Origin: Ralstonia pickettii
GTDB taxonomy: Bacteria; Pseudomonadota; Gammaproteobacteria; Burkholderiales; Burkholderiaceae
Reading direction: 5' to 3'
Assembly: GCF_030582395.1 (NCBI RefSeq)
Contig: NZ_CP104381.1
Span: 682,001 to 746,000, forward strand
Length of the DNA stretch: 64,000 nucleotides
The notes below the pieces were generated by a model that did not search any database, was not told where the DNA came from, and saw only the letters and a list, made by a program, of their open reading frames with translations. Shown piece by piece: positions 53,617 to 62,744 of this stretch (positions within the stretch are counted from its first letter, which is position 1; the number at the start of each line of letters is the position of its first letter). The position numbers and the translations under genes were made by a program.

Positions 53617-54519
53617 ATGTCCGACGCCGTTGTTGCCACGGATGCCCCCGCCGTTCACACCGCCCGATTCCACATTCGCCGTCTGCCCGACGCGCCGCTT
53701 GGCGCAGAGGTTCTGGGCCTGGGCGATGCAGCCGATTTGTCTGACGCCGACATCGCCGCGATCCGCCAAGCCTGGCTCGCGCATGACGGTCTGCTCGTGT
53801 TCCGTGACGTCGAATTCACGCCGCAGGCGCAAGTGGCCTTCAGCCGGCGCTTCGGTCCGCAGCAGGTTCATGTGTTGAACCAGTTCCATCTGAGCGGACA
53901 TCCGGAAATCCTCGTCGTCTCCAACGTGGTCGAAAACGGTAAGCCAATCGGGCTGGGCGATGCGGGGCGCGACTGGCATTCCGATCTCTCATACAAGCCG
54001 TTGCCGAGCCTCGGCTCGATGCTGCTCACGCGCGAGCTGCCGGAAGAGGGCGGCGATACGCTGTTCGCCAACATGGTGCGCGCCTATGAAACGCTGCCGG
54101 CCAATCTCAAGCGCATCATCGAAGGACGGCGCGCGGTGCATTCGTATGTGTACCGCTATGAGCGATTGCGCGCGCTGTCGACCTGGCGTCCGCCGCTTAC
54201 GCAAGCGCAGCGCGACGCCGTTCCGCCGGTCGATCACCCCGTTGTGCGCACGCATCCGGAAACCGGCAAACGTGCGCTCTTCGTCAACGAAGGCTTCACC
54301 TCGCACATCATCGGCTTGCCGGAAGACGAGAGCACCAGCGTGCTGGAGCAGCTCTTCGCCCACAGCGTCCGCGCCGACAACGTCTACACGCACCAGTGGC
54401 GCCCTGGTGACATGCTGTTCTGGGACAACCGCTCCACCATCCACTTTGCGCCCGGCTGCCCGGACAAGTATCGGCGCACGCTGCATCGCACGACCATCGA
54501 AGGCGACGTGCCGGTTTAA
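53617..54519 (+). CDS. TauD/TfdA family 2-oxoglutarate dioxygenase
   Basis: The 300-residue enzyme has the Fe(II) facial triad as WHSDLSYK (His-x-Asp) and a distal His in RSTIHFAPG, with Arg residues following in RRTLHRT for 2-oxoglutarate. Members desulfonate taurine and alkylsulfates or cleave aryloxyacetates. The position after a DscC/SfnB-like oxidoreductase supports a sulfonate or sulfate ester, but other substrates cannot be excluded. The ATG at 53617 is preferred to a TTG at 53599. Confidence 0.85.
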   Translation: MSDAVVATDAPAVHTARFHIRRLPDAPLGAEVLGLGDAADLSDADIAAIRQAWLAHDGLLVFRDVEFTPQAQVAFSRRFGPQQVHVLNQFHLSGHPEILVVSNVVENGKPIGLGDAGRDWHSDLSYKPLPSLGSMLLTRELPEEGGDTLFANMVRAYETLPANLKRIIEGRRAVHSYVYRYERLRALSTWRPPLTQAQRDAVPPVDHPVVRTHPETGKRALFVNEGFTSHIIGLPEDESTSVLEQLFAHSVRADNVYTHQWRPGDMLFWDNRSTIHFAPGCPDKYRRTLHRTTIEGDVPV

Positions 54520-54530
54520 GCGCCGTTCGT

Positions 54531-55028
54531 CTACAGCCCGGCCTCGGCGAGGCGGGCATCAATACTCGCCAGCGTCAACGTCTGTGCAAACAATCGCGTG
54601 AGCGATTGGCTCGCATACGTCGGCACCTCCTCCGCCGTGGCCCAGCGGTACGCGTCCATCTCGGGGATGAGGCGGCCGGTGTGATAGCTGTGGAACATCG
54701 ACGTGCAGGTCAGCCTCTCGAGTGCGACGTCGGCGCGGCGCAGGCGCGCGGCAAACAGATGCAGCTCCTTGTCGCGGCGATAGGGAAACCGGCCGAGTTC
54801 GATCAGGGCGTGGCTGTCGAGCACAAGGCCGGTCTCTTCGCGCGTCTCGCGCAGGGCGGTGTCGCGATGGTCCTCGCCAGGCTCCGGTGCACCTTTGGGG
54901 ATGTCCCAGTGGCGCGTCTCTGTGGCGTGCGCGAGGAGCACATCGCCATCTTCGTTGAGCAGCACCAGGCCGCAGGACAGGGCGATCGGCACGCTATTTC
55001 GCTCCGCCGCGTTGCGTGATGCGCGCAC
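54531..55028 (-). CDS. NUDIX hydrolase
   Basis: The 165-residue protein carries a complete Nudix box (GAPEPGEDHRDTALRETREETG, with the REx2EE core) after IALSCGLVLLNEDGDVLLAH. It would hydrolyse a nucleoside diphosphate-linked compound such as diadenosine polyphosphates or oxidised nucleotides. Its 5' end overlaps fetB by 35 bases. A GTG at 54992 with GGAG nine bases upstream is a strong alternative start, giving 153 residues. It is coupled to the exporter genes. Confidence 0.85.
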   Translation of the reverse strand: MRASRNAAERNSVPIALSCGLVLLNEDGDVLLAHATETRHWDIPKGAPEPGEDHRDTALRETREETGLVLDSHALIELGRFPYRRDKELHLFAARLRRADVALERLTCTSMFHSYHTGRLIPEMDAYRWATAEEVPTYASQSLTRLFAQTLTLASIDARLAEAGL

Positions 55029-55803
55029 TCAGCAATTGGTGGGCGCGGCTGAACAGCCTGCGATACGCCAGCAGCACCGCCGCGACCGTCCCCAACCCTG
55101 AAGAGGCCGCCAGCAGGAACATGATGACGATCTGGTAGCGCACGGCCTCCAGTGGAGACTGCCCGGCCAGCACCTGGCCTGTCATCATGCCGGGCAGACT
55201 CACCACCCCGACCACGGTCATCTGGTTGATGATCGGTGTCATGCCGGCGCGTACGGCTGTGCGTGCTGCGTTGCGCGCCGCTTCCCAGCGCGTGCCGCCG
55301 AGTGCAAGAACCGTCTCCACTTGGTCGCGCGTGGCAGTCAGCTCGCCGGTCATGCGCTCGAGCGCCAGGCCTACGCCGGTGAGCGTGTTGCCAAGAATCA
55401 TACCCATGATCGGGATGGCGTATTGCGGCTCATACCACGGGCGCGCATGCAGCACGGCCACCAGCCCGATCGCGCCGATCAGCCATGTGCTGCCGAAAAC
55501 CGACAACGTGCCGTCCAACCGCAAGCCCGCGTAACTGCGCGCGCCGCGGCTGCCGGTTGCGTGCCCCGCAATCAGCGTCATGACAGCCACGATGCCCAGC
55601 ACTACCGCCCAATGCGCGTGGGCGAAGACCCATTCGAGGACGAAACCTACCGCCAGCAATTGCACGACGGTGCGCACGGCCGCCCACGCCAGGCGTCGCT
55701 CGAGCCCGAGGCCCAGCCCAATCGACAACGCGCCATTCACGAGAATCAGCGCGGCCGCAATGCCGACCTGCCAGGCGGAAAGCGACAAGTCCTGGCCATT
55801 CAT
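54994..55803 (-). CDS. fetB: FetB-type iron exporter permease
   Basis: The 269-residue membrane protein has about seven spans and the UPF0014/FetB motifs YAIPIMGMILGNTLTGVGLALERM and VSLPGMMTGQVLAGQSPLEAVRYQ. With the FetA ATPase it exports iron and protects against oxidative stress in E. coli. The ATG at 55803 overlaps the fetA stop by four bases; the frame is open upstream inside fetA. Confidence 0.9.
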   Translation of the reverse strand: MNGQDLSLSAWQVGIAAALILVNGALSIGLGLGLERRLAWAAVRTVVQLLAVGFVLEWVFAHAHWAVVLGIVAVMTLIAGHATGSRGARSYAGLRLDGTLSVFGSTWLIGAIGLVAVLHARPWYEPQYAIPIMGMILGNTLTGVGLALERMTGELTATRDQVETVLALGGTRWEAARNAARTAVRAGMTPIINQMTVVGVVSLPGMMTGQVLAGQSPLEAVRYQIVIMFLLAASSGLGTVAAVLLAYRRLFSRAHQLLSARITQRGGAK

Positions 55804-56474
55804 CGTGCGGGCTCCGTGTTGAGCTGCCCCGCCGCCATGCGCCAATGCTGACGGCCGACGCGCTCCGCTTGCGCCGGATCGTGCGTCACCCAGATCCATG
55901 CATGCCGTTCGGGCGCCTGGGCAAACCAATGCTGCAACAGCGATTCAACTGCGTGAGCAGAGGCGGGGTCGAGCGCCGCCGTAGGCTCGTCGAGCAGCAG
56001 CACGGTCGGGTGGGTCTGCAGCGTGCGGACCAGCGCGGCGATCTGCGCTTCGCCCCCGGAAAGATCGCTGGCATTTTTTTCAAGAAAGCTGGCGTCGCGC
56101 TCCGCGCCGGCGAGCAGAGCGATGGCGGCGTCACGGTCGAATGCCGCGCTGTGGCGCCGTGCACGCAGCTGATACGGCATCAGAAGGTTGTCTTCCACCG
56201 TGCCGGGCAGCAGCGCCGGGCGTTGGCGCACGTATGCGACGTGACAGCGATACGCCGGCACGGCGCTTACGTGGATCGCTTCGCCTTGCCACGTCACTTG
56301 GCCGCCATCGAGCGGATCAAGAAGCGCCAGCGCGCGCAGCAGCACGCTCTTCCCCCCGCCAGATGGCCCGGTCAGGGCAATGCGGTCGCCGGCCCGCACA
56401 ACAAGCGTGGCGGGTTGCAGCAGCGTGGCACCGGAGCGTGCATCGCGGCGTTCAAGGGAGGTGGCGGCCAGCAT
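55800..56474 (-). CDS. fetA: FetA-type ABC transporter ATPase
   Basis: The 224-residue ATPase shows Walker A GPSGGGKS, Q-loop YVRQRPALLP, signature DLSGGEAQ, Walker B VLLLDEPTAALD and the H-loop VTHDP. It is the partner of fetB in the same transcript. Confidence 0.9.
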   Translation of the reverse strand: MLAATSLERRDARSGATLLQPATLVVRAGDRIALTGPSGGGKSVLLRALALLDPLDGGQVTWQGEAIHVSAVPAYRCHVAYVRQRPALLPGTVEDNLLMPYQLRARRHSAAFDRDAAIALLAGAERDASFLEKNASDLSGGEAQIAALVRTLQTHPTVLLLDEPTAALDPASAHAVESLLQHWFAQAPERHAWIWVTHDPAQAERVGRQHWRMAAGQLNTEPAR

Positions 56475-56784
56475 GGAGGCGAGTGTGTTGCGGACGGTGC
56501 GGCATCAATGCGCCGAATTTATGCATTATGCATATGAACGGGTGGGGCGGTCCTCAGCCGTAATCCTGAATACTTCTGGGCCGACGCTGTGCGGCTGCGG
56601 CGTGGTGACGCCATCCACGTGCCCATGCGGAGTCGCCCTTAGCCCAAACAGATCAGCGTCGATGCGTTGAGCAAAGGCTGATGTCGGACGAATCCGACAT
56701 GCCATTCAGCGGCGGGCGGGTCGCCATTTGCGCAGACGCGGCATAGGATCGGAATATCACTAAAAAAGAGCGATGGAGGGCGCC
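56475..56784. other. gene-free region upstream of fetA
   Basis: This 310-base stretch holds ATGCAT-T-ATGCAT (56521-56533), two self-complementary hexamers 47 bases before fetA that may mark an operator or -10 region. No other element or gene is supported. Confidence 0.45.
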
Positions 56785-57150
56785 ATGGAGACCGAAAAAG
56801 TGCAAGTTGCCCACCCATGGTGGCAGCCGGGAGTCTTTGCATCGGCGCCGGCCATTTTTCTCTGGATCTGCGCGGAGTTGCCTCCCGATATGCTCAGCGC
56901 GATTTTTCATGCGGGTACGTCCCCCAAGTCGCTCAGTCACATTGGCGACACGCTGTTCGTGATCGGCTGGACGGCCAGCGGCGTGCTGATGTGGCATGGC
57001 CGCCGCGGCGTCGTGCGTGACGGTGGTGTGACAGAGCCGACCGTTGAACCCGACAACGGCCCCGCGCTTCAAGCGCACGGTCTGTCGGGTTTGCGCCAGA
57101 GTATGGCCCGGCGGTGGGAGCGCATGCGTCATCCCATTCCGCTGCACTGA
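56785..57150 (+). CDS. small membrane protein of unknown function
   Basis: The 121-residue protein has two hydrophobic segments (about 12-30 and 50-70) and a basic C-terminal tail. GGAGG lies five bases before the ATG at 56785, so the upstream ATG at 56773, which overlaps it, is not used. The family is not recognised. A clear terminator follows. Confidence 0.6.
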   Translation: METEKVQVAHPWWQPGVFASAPAIFLWICAELPPDMLSAIFHAGTSPKSLSHIGDTLFVIGWTASGVLMWHGRRGVVRDGGVTEPTVEPDNGPALQAHGLSGLRQSMARRWERMRHPIPLH

Positions 57151-57181
57151 AAGAGCGCTGATACTGCAGTGCGTAAACGAC

Positions 57182-57208
57182 AAAGGCCGGACTTTTCCGG
57201 CCTTTTTT
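57182..57208 (+). terminator. bidirectional terminator
   Basis: AAAGGCCGGA and TCCGGCCTTT close a CTTT loop and are followed by TTT. It separates two convergent genes (ends at 57150 and 57225). Confidence 0.92.
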
Positions 57209-57224
57209 GTTACGTGGTTCGCCC

Positions 57225-57764
57225 TCAGGAAGTGCTCCCAGGAATGATCTCGTCCGCGTCGGCACCGGGTGTCCGCGTGGGCGCGATGGCGGTGTCCTGG
57301 CCTTGCGCCTCCCGCCATTTCCTGTAGGCCCACCAGGCCGCTCCGGCCACGACCCCCACCTTGCCCAGCTTGCGCGTGAGGCGCCCGATGACGGTGCGGC
57401 GCAACCCTGCATATGCGAGCGACAGCGCGGTGCCCACCAGCGGATATTCACGTGCAATACCCAACGTCCGCATCAGGCTGTTCGGACGGGCCAATGGTCG
57501 GATCAAGCTGGGCAGCAGTGCCCCGAAGCCGCCCAGGCTAAAGGTGCGGCTGGTGGCGCGATGCACATCGTTGCGCGCCTGGGCGTAGTCATAGCGCTCC
57601 AGCGCGGCGCGGGTCAGCAGCAATTCCTTGCGCACGCTCAGCGGCAGGCGCGTTTCGGCGCTGCGGCGTGACGGCCGCACGTGATGGCGCGCGCTCGATG
57701 CGGGTTCGTTCATGGAAGTGCCGGAGGTGCCGGGCGACGGCGCGTGTTCGGTCGGGTCAGTCAT
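57225..57764 (-). CDS. YqjK/DUF3318-like small protein
   Basis: The 179-residue protein has a basic N-terminus with SVRKELLLTRAALERYDYAQA, a helical region, and a hydrophobic stretch near residues 135-150 (GVVAGAAWWAYRKW). It is the third gene after yqjD- and yqjE-like genes and overlaps the latter by four bases. This order matches E. coli yqjD-yqjE-yqjK. The function is unknown; stress-related envelope association is assumed from the group. Confidence 0.65.
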   Translation of the reverse strand: MTDPTEHAPSPGTSGTSMNEPASSARHHVRPSRRSAETRLPLSVRKELLLTRAALERYDYAQARNDVHRATSRTFSLGGFGALLPSLIRPLARPNSLMRTLGIAREYPLVGTALSLAYAGLRRTVIGRLTRKLGKVGVVAGAAWWAYRKWREAQGQDTAIAPTRTPGADADEIIPGSTS

Positions 57765-58138
57765 CGGCGCAGGATCTCCCGGTCTTTGTCCAGTTCAGCC
57801 AGTGTGGCCTCGAACAGTGGCGGTGCGTTGCGCAGCAGCGAGCGCACCTTCCAAAGGCATGCCACCGCGCCCAGCGCGTAAAGCGCGGCCATGACGGCCA
57901 GAGACTGCCAGCGATAGGTATCCCAGCAGAGGATGACCACCAGCGCCGTCAGCGTCATGATGGACAGTGCAATCAGGCTTACGGCCAGCATGCCCAGGAA
58001 GGCGGTGCCAAGCAGCCGTTCTTTTTCTTCAGCCAGTTCGACGCTCGCCAGTTCGAGCCGCGTCTGCAGCATCGAGACGACCGTGCCGGCCAGTTTCTTC
58101 AAGGAAGCGAACAGCTTTGGACTGGTGTCGTCGGTCAT
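57761..58138 (-). CDS. YqjE/phage-holin-like membrane protein
   Basis: The 125-residue protein has an N-terminal amphipathic part (FASLKKLAGTVVSMLQTRLELASVELAEEKERL), two membrane spans (about 45-65 and 72-92) and a charged C-terminus, as in the YqjE/holin 3_6 family. It sits between yqjD-like and yqjK-like genes. The ATG at 58138 begins the family-like part; the open frame upstream has no family character. Confidence 0.8.
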   Translation of the reverse strand: MTDDTSPKLFASLKKLAGTVVSMLQTRLELASVELAEEKERLLGTAFLGMLAVSLIALSIMTLTALVVILCWDTYRWQSLAVMAALYALGAVACLWKVRSLLRNAPPLFEATLAELDKDREILRR

Positions 58139-58278
58139 GGGGTGTGGAAAGGGTGCGAGGCGATCGGAGACACCCCAGACACAGCACGCGCCATGCCCGG
58201 GATCGAGCCGCCGAAATGCAACTGGCCGATGGCGCGTCCCACAAGGCGCGCGCCATCGGCCAGAAAGACTGCGGCAGG

Positions 58279-58605
58279 TTATTTGCGGTTGAGCAGCAGG
58301 CCGATCAGCAGGCCCACGCCAGCTGCCACGCCCACGGCTTGCCACGGGTGATCGTGAACATAATCATCGGTGGCGCGGGCGGCAGCCTTGCTCTTGTGGA
58401 CGACCGCGTCTTGCAGGTCCTGCGCCTTTTCCTTGGCTTGGCGGAGCATGCCCATGCCGCGCTCGCGCAGCTCGGCGGCCTTTTCGCCGCTGCTGGACGC
58501 AGCTTGTTTGAGCAGGGTTTCAGCGTCGGACAGTACAGTCTTCACGTCGGTCATCAGTTTCTCCTTATTGACGGAATCGGCCAGGTTGGGGGAAGTGTTC
58601 GTCAT
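58279..58605 (-). CDS. yqjD: YqjD/ElaB (DUF883) family protein
   Basis: The 108-residue protein has a long helix (VLSDAETLLKQAASSSGEKAAELRERG begins it) and one C-terminal membrane span with the family motif DDYVHDHPWQAVGVAAGVG. Homologues bind ribosomes at the inner membrane in stationary phase. The ATG at 58605 has GAGGA seven bases upstream. Confidence 0.9.
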   Translation of the reverse strand: MTNTSPNLADSVNKEKLMTDVKTVLSDAETLLKQAASSSGEKAAELRERGMGMLRQAKEKAQDLQDAVVHKSKAAARATDDYVHDHPWQAVGVAAGVGLLIGLLLNRK

Positions 58606-58830
58606 GGTCGGGTCCTCGTTATCGGGGTGGTTCAATCGTCAATATGTCGGCGCGCTTATTCGCTAGCATATGTGTGGGCGTTGCGAAACTTCAAGCGCCC
58701 GCATTGCGCATGCTGCGATGGATCAAGACCGCAGTCATTGTCCGGCAATGTGCGCATGCCTTCCACCTTGTTGTCAGCAAATGCCGGGCCTAATGACGAA
58801 AAGTGATGTTGTTGTGAATTTATAGTCGTT

Positions 58831-58857
58831 TTGGTTGGATGGCAATCTGGCTATAGT
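58831..58857 (+). promoter_or_regulatory. possible promoter of the peroxiredoxin gene
   Basis: TTGGTT and TATAGT lie 15 bases apart in an AT-rich stretch before the peroxiredoxin gene. The spacing is short, so confidence is low. No clear OxyR site is seen. Confidence 0.35.
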
Positions 58858-58885
58858 GGTTCCCAACCTGTGTATGGAGGACACG

Positions 58886-59524
58886 ATGTCTCTACGTTTG
58901 GGCGATATCGCCCCTGATTTCGAGCAGGATTCAAGCGAAGGCCGCATCAAGTTTCATGAGTGGCTGGGCAACAGCTGGGGCGTGCTTTTCTCGCACCCGG
59001 CCGACTACACGCCCGTTTGCACCACCGAACTGGGCCTGACCGCCAAGCTGAAGGACGAATTTGCCAAGCGCAATGTCAAGGCGATTGCGCTGTCGGTCGA
59101 TTCGGTCAAGTCCCACAAGGGCTGGATCAACGATATCAACGAGACGCAGAACACCAGCGTCAACTTCCCGATCATTGCCGATCCCGATCGCAAGGTTTCG
59201 CAGCTGTACGACATGATTCATCCGAATGCGAGCGAGACGTTCACCGTGCGTTCGTTGTTCGTGATCGATCCGAACAAGAAGATTCGCCTGACGATTACGT
59301 ATCCGGCATCGACGGGGCGCAATTTCAATGAAGTGCTGCGTGTGATCGACTCGCTGCAGTTGACCGAGTACCACAGCGTGGCCACGCCGGGTAACTGGCA
59401 GGACGGCGATGACGTGGTCATCGTGCCGTCGCTGAAGGATGAGGAAGTCATCAAGCAGAAATTTCCGAAGGGCTACAAGGCGTTGCGCCCGTATCTGCGC
59501 CTGACGCCGCAGCCCAACAAGTGA
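58886..59524 (+). CDS. 1-Cys peroxiredoxin (Prx6/AhpC-TSA family)
   Basis: The 212-residue enzyme has the peroxidatic Cys in SHPADYTPVCTTELG and no other cysteine, which marks the 1-Cys Prx6 group. The C-terminal GNWQDGDDVVIVPSLKDEE and RPYLRLTPQP extend it as in that group. It reduces peroxides with an external thiol. The ATG at 58886 has GGAGG upstream. It is a single gene with its own terminator. Confidence 0.93.
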   Translation: MSLRLGDIAPDFEQDSSEGRIKFHEWLGNSWGVLFSHPADYTPVCTTELGLTAKLKDEFAKRNVKAIALSVDSVKSHKGWINDINETQNTSVNFPIIADPDRKVSQLYDMIHPNASETFTVRSLFVIDPNKKIRLTITYPASTGRNFNEVLRVIDSLQLTEYHSVATPGNWQDGDDVVIVPSLKDEEVIKQKFPKGYKALRPYLRLTPQPNK

Positions 59525-59548
59525 CCGTCTCCTTGGTAGTGTGATTGC

Positions 59549-59575
59549 CGCCCGGCCTTGTGCCGGGCGTTTTTT
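59549..59575 (+). terminator. terminator of the peroxiredoxin gene
   Basis: CGCCCGGC and GCCGGGCG close a CTTGT loop and are followed by a T-run (59570-59575). Confidence 0.92.
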
Positions 59576-59593
59576 GTCGTGCCGTGCAAAACA

Positions 59594-59626
59594 AAACCGG
59601 CCAGCCCTTTCGGGTCTGGCCGGTTT
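59594..59626 (-). terminator. terminator of the purine permease gene
   Basis: An 11-bp stem (AAACCGGCCAG / CTGGCCGGTTT) with an 11-base loop lies 30 bases past the permease stop and is followed on the minus strand by TGTTTTG. Confidence 0.85.
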
Positions 59627-59655
59627 GTCTTTTGTGAAGACGGTTCCGTGTGCGA

Positions 59656-61038
59656 TCAGATCGCCCATCCGCCTACGTAGAACGCGACCAGCGCAGCCGC
59701 GATCGCCACGGTGCCGATGTTCAGCTTGCGCCATTCGCCGGCTACCAGGCGGCCGATGACCAGCGTGCTGAAGCCCAGCATGATGCCGGTGACGATATTG
59801 CAGGTCAGCACGATGAACACGGCGCAGACCAGCCCGGACAGCGCGTCGACCATGTCGTCCATGTGCAGCTTGCTCACGCTGGAGAGCATCAGCAAGCCGA
59901 CATACATCAGCGCCGGGGCCGTTGCGTACGACGGCACCAGACCTGCGAGCGGCGAGAAGAACATCACGGCCAGGAACATCACGCCGACCACGACAGCCGT
60001 CAGGCCCGTCTTACCGCCGGCTGCCACGCCAACCGTCGACTCGATGTAGGCGGCCGCGGGAGCCCCGCCAAAGAACGCCGAGAAGATCGAGCTGATCGAA
60101 TCGGCCGTGAGCGCGCGACCACCGTTGATGATGTGGCCCTTGTCGTTGAGCAGCCCGGCCTGGCCGGCGACGGCGCGGATCGTGCCGGTGGCGTCGAACA
60201 CGGCGGTCATCACCAGCGCCAGCACGCTCGGCAGAACGGCGGCCGTGAGTGCGCCGCGAATATCCATTGTGCCGATCAGCGAGGCATGCCCTGCAGCGGC
60301 GAGGGAGGGCACGGCAAACACGCCGGTGAACTTCACGGCCGGGTCAAAGATCAGCCCCAGGACCGAGATGGCGATGATCACGATCAGAATGCCGCCCGGG
60401 ACGCGACGGCGTTCCATGCCGAAGATCGCGGCCAGACCCAGCACCGACATCATCACCGGGAAGGCGGTCACGTGGCCCAGAGCAACGGGCAGGCCCGCAC
60501 CGGCGTTCTTGACCACCAGGCCGACGTCGTTGGAGGCGATCAGCAGCAGGAACAGGCCAATGCCGATGCCCGTGCCGTGTGCCACGCCCGAAGGCAGGTT
60601 GCGCAGAATCCACGAGCGTACGCCCGTAGCCGAGATGGCGGTGAAGGCCACACCCATCAGGAACACGGCGCCGAGCGCGATTTCCGGCGTCAGCTTTTGC
60701 CCCAGCACCAGGCCAAAGGCCATGAACGCCGTCAGCGAAATTGCGCAGCCGATGGCGATGGGCAGCTTGGCCCAAAGGCCCATCAGCAGCGAACCGAAGG
60801 CGGTGGTGAGACACACCGCGACGAACACGGCGCTGGTGTCAAAGCCGGCCTTGCCCAGCATGCCGGGCACGACAAATACGGCGTAGACCATCGCCATGAA
60901 GGTGGTGATGCCAGCCACGACCTCGCGCTTTTGCGTGCTGCCGCGTGCAGAAATCTGGAAATAGCGATCAATGGCACGCGCATCGGCGATGCCAGCGGCG
61001 CCAAGTTCCGTCGACGACGGAATGGACTGTTCAGCCAT
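59656..61038 (-). CDS. NCS2/AzgA family purine permease
   Basis: The 460-residue membrane protein has about 13 spans and AzgA-type motifs: [21 protein letters not shown] near the start, [31 protein letters not shown] and [21 protein letters not shown]. It imports adenine, guanine or hypoxanthine with protons. The ATG at 61038 has AGGAGA upstream; the frame is open 75 codons further without family character. Confidence 0.9.
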   Translation of the reverse strand: MAEQSIPSSTELGAAGIADARAIDRYFQISARGSTQKREVVAGITTFMAMVYAVFVVPGMLGKAGFDTSAVFVAVCLTTAFGSLLMGLWAKLPIAIGCAISLTAFMAFGLVLGQKLTPEIALGAVFLMGVAFTAISATGVRSWILRNLPSGVAHGTGIGIGLFLLLIASNDVGLVVKNAGAGLPVALGHVTAFPVMMSVLGLAAIFGMERRRVPGGILIVIIAISVLGLIFDPAVKFTGVFAVPSLAAAGHASLIGTMDIRGALTAAVLPSVLALVMTAVFDATGTIRAVAGQAGLLNDKGHIINGGRALTADSISSIFSAFFGGAPAAAYIESTVGVAAGGKTGLTAVVVGVMFLAVMFFSPLAGLVPSYATAPALMYVGLLMLSSVSKLHMDDMVDALSGLVCAVFIVLTCNIVTGIMLGFSTLVIGRLVAGEWRKLNIGTVAIAAALVAFYVGGWAI

Positions 61039-61447
61039 GGTGGGTTTGTCTCCTGGCAGGACTCCGCGCCGGCCGATCTTGGTCGTCCGCGTAGGGTGCC
61101 CTGTTCTGGTTTTGATATCGGTACGGGTGCCTGCGTACGCGCGCCGGCATTCTCCAGACCGTTGTCTCGCGATTGGTTTTGTCGCGTGGCGCTGCACTCT
61201 GCGTGTGGATTGCGCGCTCGTTCTATCGGTGTGAGGGCGTGCGGCCCAACAATCCGCCGACACTTGGACCGAAGCATAGACGCGCGCTACCGCCGATTCA
61301 TGCGGCGTAGCGTATCCCGGTCATTTGCAAATTGGTATATCGGGAGGGGCGGAGAACAACGGTGCCCAGGACGGGCGAGAGGTGCAGCCACGGGTGTGGC
61401 GAGTGGTGCACGAGTGTGCCCCAACTCGCCGGAAAAACAAAGCGCAA
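61039..61447. other. gene-free region between gcdH end and permease start
   Basis: This 409-base stretch lies downstream of gcdH and upstream of the permease, both on the minus strand. No terminator, promoter consensus or riboswitch could be identified, and open frames here have no family character. Confidence 0.5.
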
Positions 61448-62641
61448 TCAGAAGAACGCCTGAATGCCGGTTTGAGCGCGGCCGAGGATCAGCGCGTGGA
61501 TATCGTGCGTGCCCTCGTAGGTATTCACGACTTCCAGATTCACCACGTGGCGGATCACGCCAAACTCGTCCGAGATGCCATTGCCGCCGAGCATGTCGCG
61601 CGCCACGCGGGCGATGTCGAGCGACTTGCCGCACGAGTTGCGCTTCATGATCGACGTGATTTCCACCGCGGCGGTGCCTTCGTCTTTCATGCGGCCCAGG
61701 CGCAGGCAGCCTTGCAGGCCAAGTGTGATTTCGGTCTGCATGTCGGCCAGCTTCTTCTGCACGAGCTGGTTGGCGGCGAGCGGGCGGCCGAACTGCTTGC
61801 GATCGAGTACGTACTGGCGTGCGATGTGCCAGCAGGCTTCGGCTGCGCCCAGCGCGCCCCACGCGATGCCGTAGCGTGCCGAGTTCAGGCACGTGAACGG
61901 ACCCTTTAGGCCGCGTACGCCCGGCATCAGGTTTTCTTCCGGCACGAACACTTCGTCCAGCACGATTTCACCGGTGATCGACGTACGCAGGCCGACCTTG
62001 CCGTGGATGGCGGGCGCCGTCAGTCCCTTCCAGCCTTTCTCCAGGATGAAGCCGCGGATTTCGTCCTCGCCGTTGTCGTTCGGCAGCTTGGCCCACACGA
62101 CAAACACATCGGCGATGGGTGAGTTGGTGATCCACATCTTGGCGCCCGACAGCGAGTAGCCGCCGTCGACCTTCTTGGCGCGCGTGATCATCGAGGCCGG
62201 GTCGGAACCGTGGTTCGGTTCGGTCAGGCCGAAGCAGCCGATCCACTCGCCGGTGGCCAGCTTGGGCAGATACTTCTGCTTTTGCGCCTCGCTGCCGAAT
62301 TCGTAGATCGGCACCATCACCAGCGACGACTGCACGCTCATCATCGAGCGATAGCCCGAATCGACGCGCTCCACTTCACGTGCGATCAGGCCGTAGCTGA
62401 CGTAGTTCAGGCCGGGGCCGCCGTACTGCTCGGGAATCGTCGGGCCCAGCAGGCCCAGTTCGCCCATCTCGCGAAAGATCGATGCATCCGTCTTTTCATG
62501 CCGGAACGACTCCAGCACGCGCGGCATCAGCTTGTCCTGGCAATACGATGCGGCGGCGTCGCGCACCATGCGCTCGTCGTCGGTCAGTTGTTGGTCGAGC
62601 AGCAGGGGGTCGGCCCAATTGAAGGCGTTGCGAGCGGTCAC
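61448..62641 (-). CDS. gcdH: glutaryl-CoA dehydrogenase
   Basis: The 397-residue flavoenzyme converts glutaryl-CoA to crotonyl-CoA in lysine, tryptophan and benzoate degradation. It shows [12 protein letters not shown] for FAD and substrate binding, [28 protein letters not shown] motifs, and the catalytic Glu in [17 protein letters not shown]. The start is a GTG at 62641. A divergent IclR regulator and an operator-like palindrome lie upstream. The kynA gene nearby (right edge) also belongs to tryptophan degradation. Confidence 0.95.
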   Translation of the reverse strand: MTARNAFNWADPLLLDQQLTDDERMVRDAAASYCQDKLMPRVLESFRHEKTDASIFREMGELGLLGPTIPEQYGGPGLNYVSYGLIAREVERVDSGYRSMMSVQSSLVMVPIYEFGSEAQKQKYLPKLATGEWIGCFGLTEPNHGSDPASMITRAKKVDGGYSLSGAKMWITNSPIADVFVVWAKLPNDNGEDEIRGFILEKGWKGLTAPAIHGKVGLRTSITGEIVLDEVFVPEENLMPGVRGLKGPFTCLNSARYGIAWGALGAAEACWHIARQYVLDRKQFGRPLAANQLVQKKLADMQTEITLGLQGCLRLGRMKDEGTAAVEITSIMKRNSCGKSLDIARVARDMLGGNGISDEFGVIRHVVNLEVVNTYEGTHDIHALILGRAQTGIQAFF

Positions 62642-62665
62642 AGCGGTCGTCTCCGAGTCGTTGTT

Positions 62666-62682
62666 GTTCCGATATACGGAAC
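62666..62682. promoter_or_regulatory. IclR-type operator between gcdH and iclR
   Basis: GTTCCG-ATATA-CGGAAC is a perfect 17-base inverted repeat, 25 bases from the gcdH start and 63 from the regulator start. Many IclR-family sites have TTCCG/CGGAA arms. It should control both genes. Confidence 0.65.
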
Positions 62683-62744
62683 ACAGTTTCGAAATTTAGG
62701 GCTATCATAGCGCAACCACCGACGATTTCCAGGGCTTTTTTGCC

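Noticed and set aside
59650..61650. 666-residue open frame on the plus strand
   Set aside because: It runs antisense to the purine permease and beyond. Its His/Arg/Gln-rich composition is typical of antisense frames in high-GC DNA.
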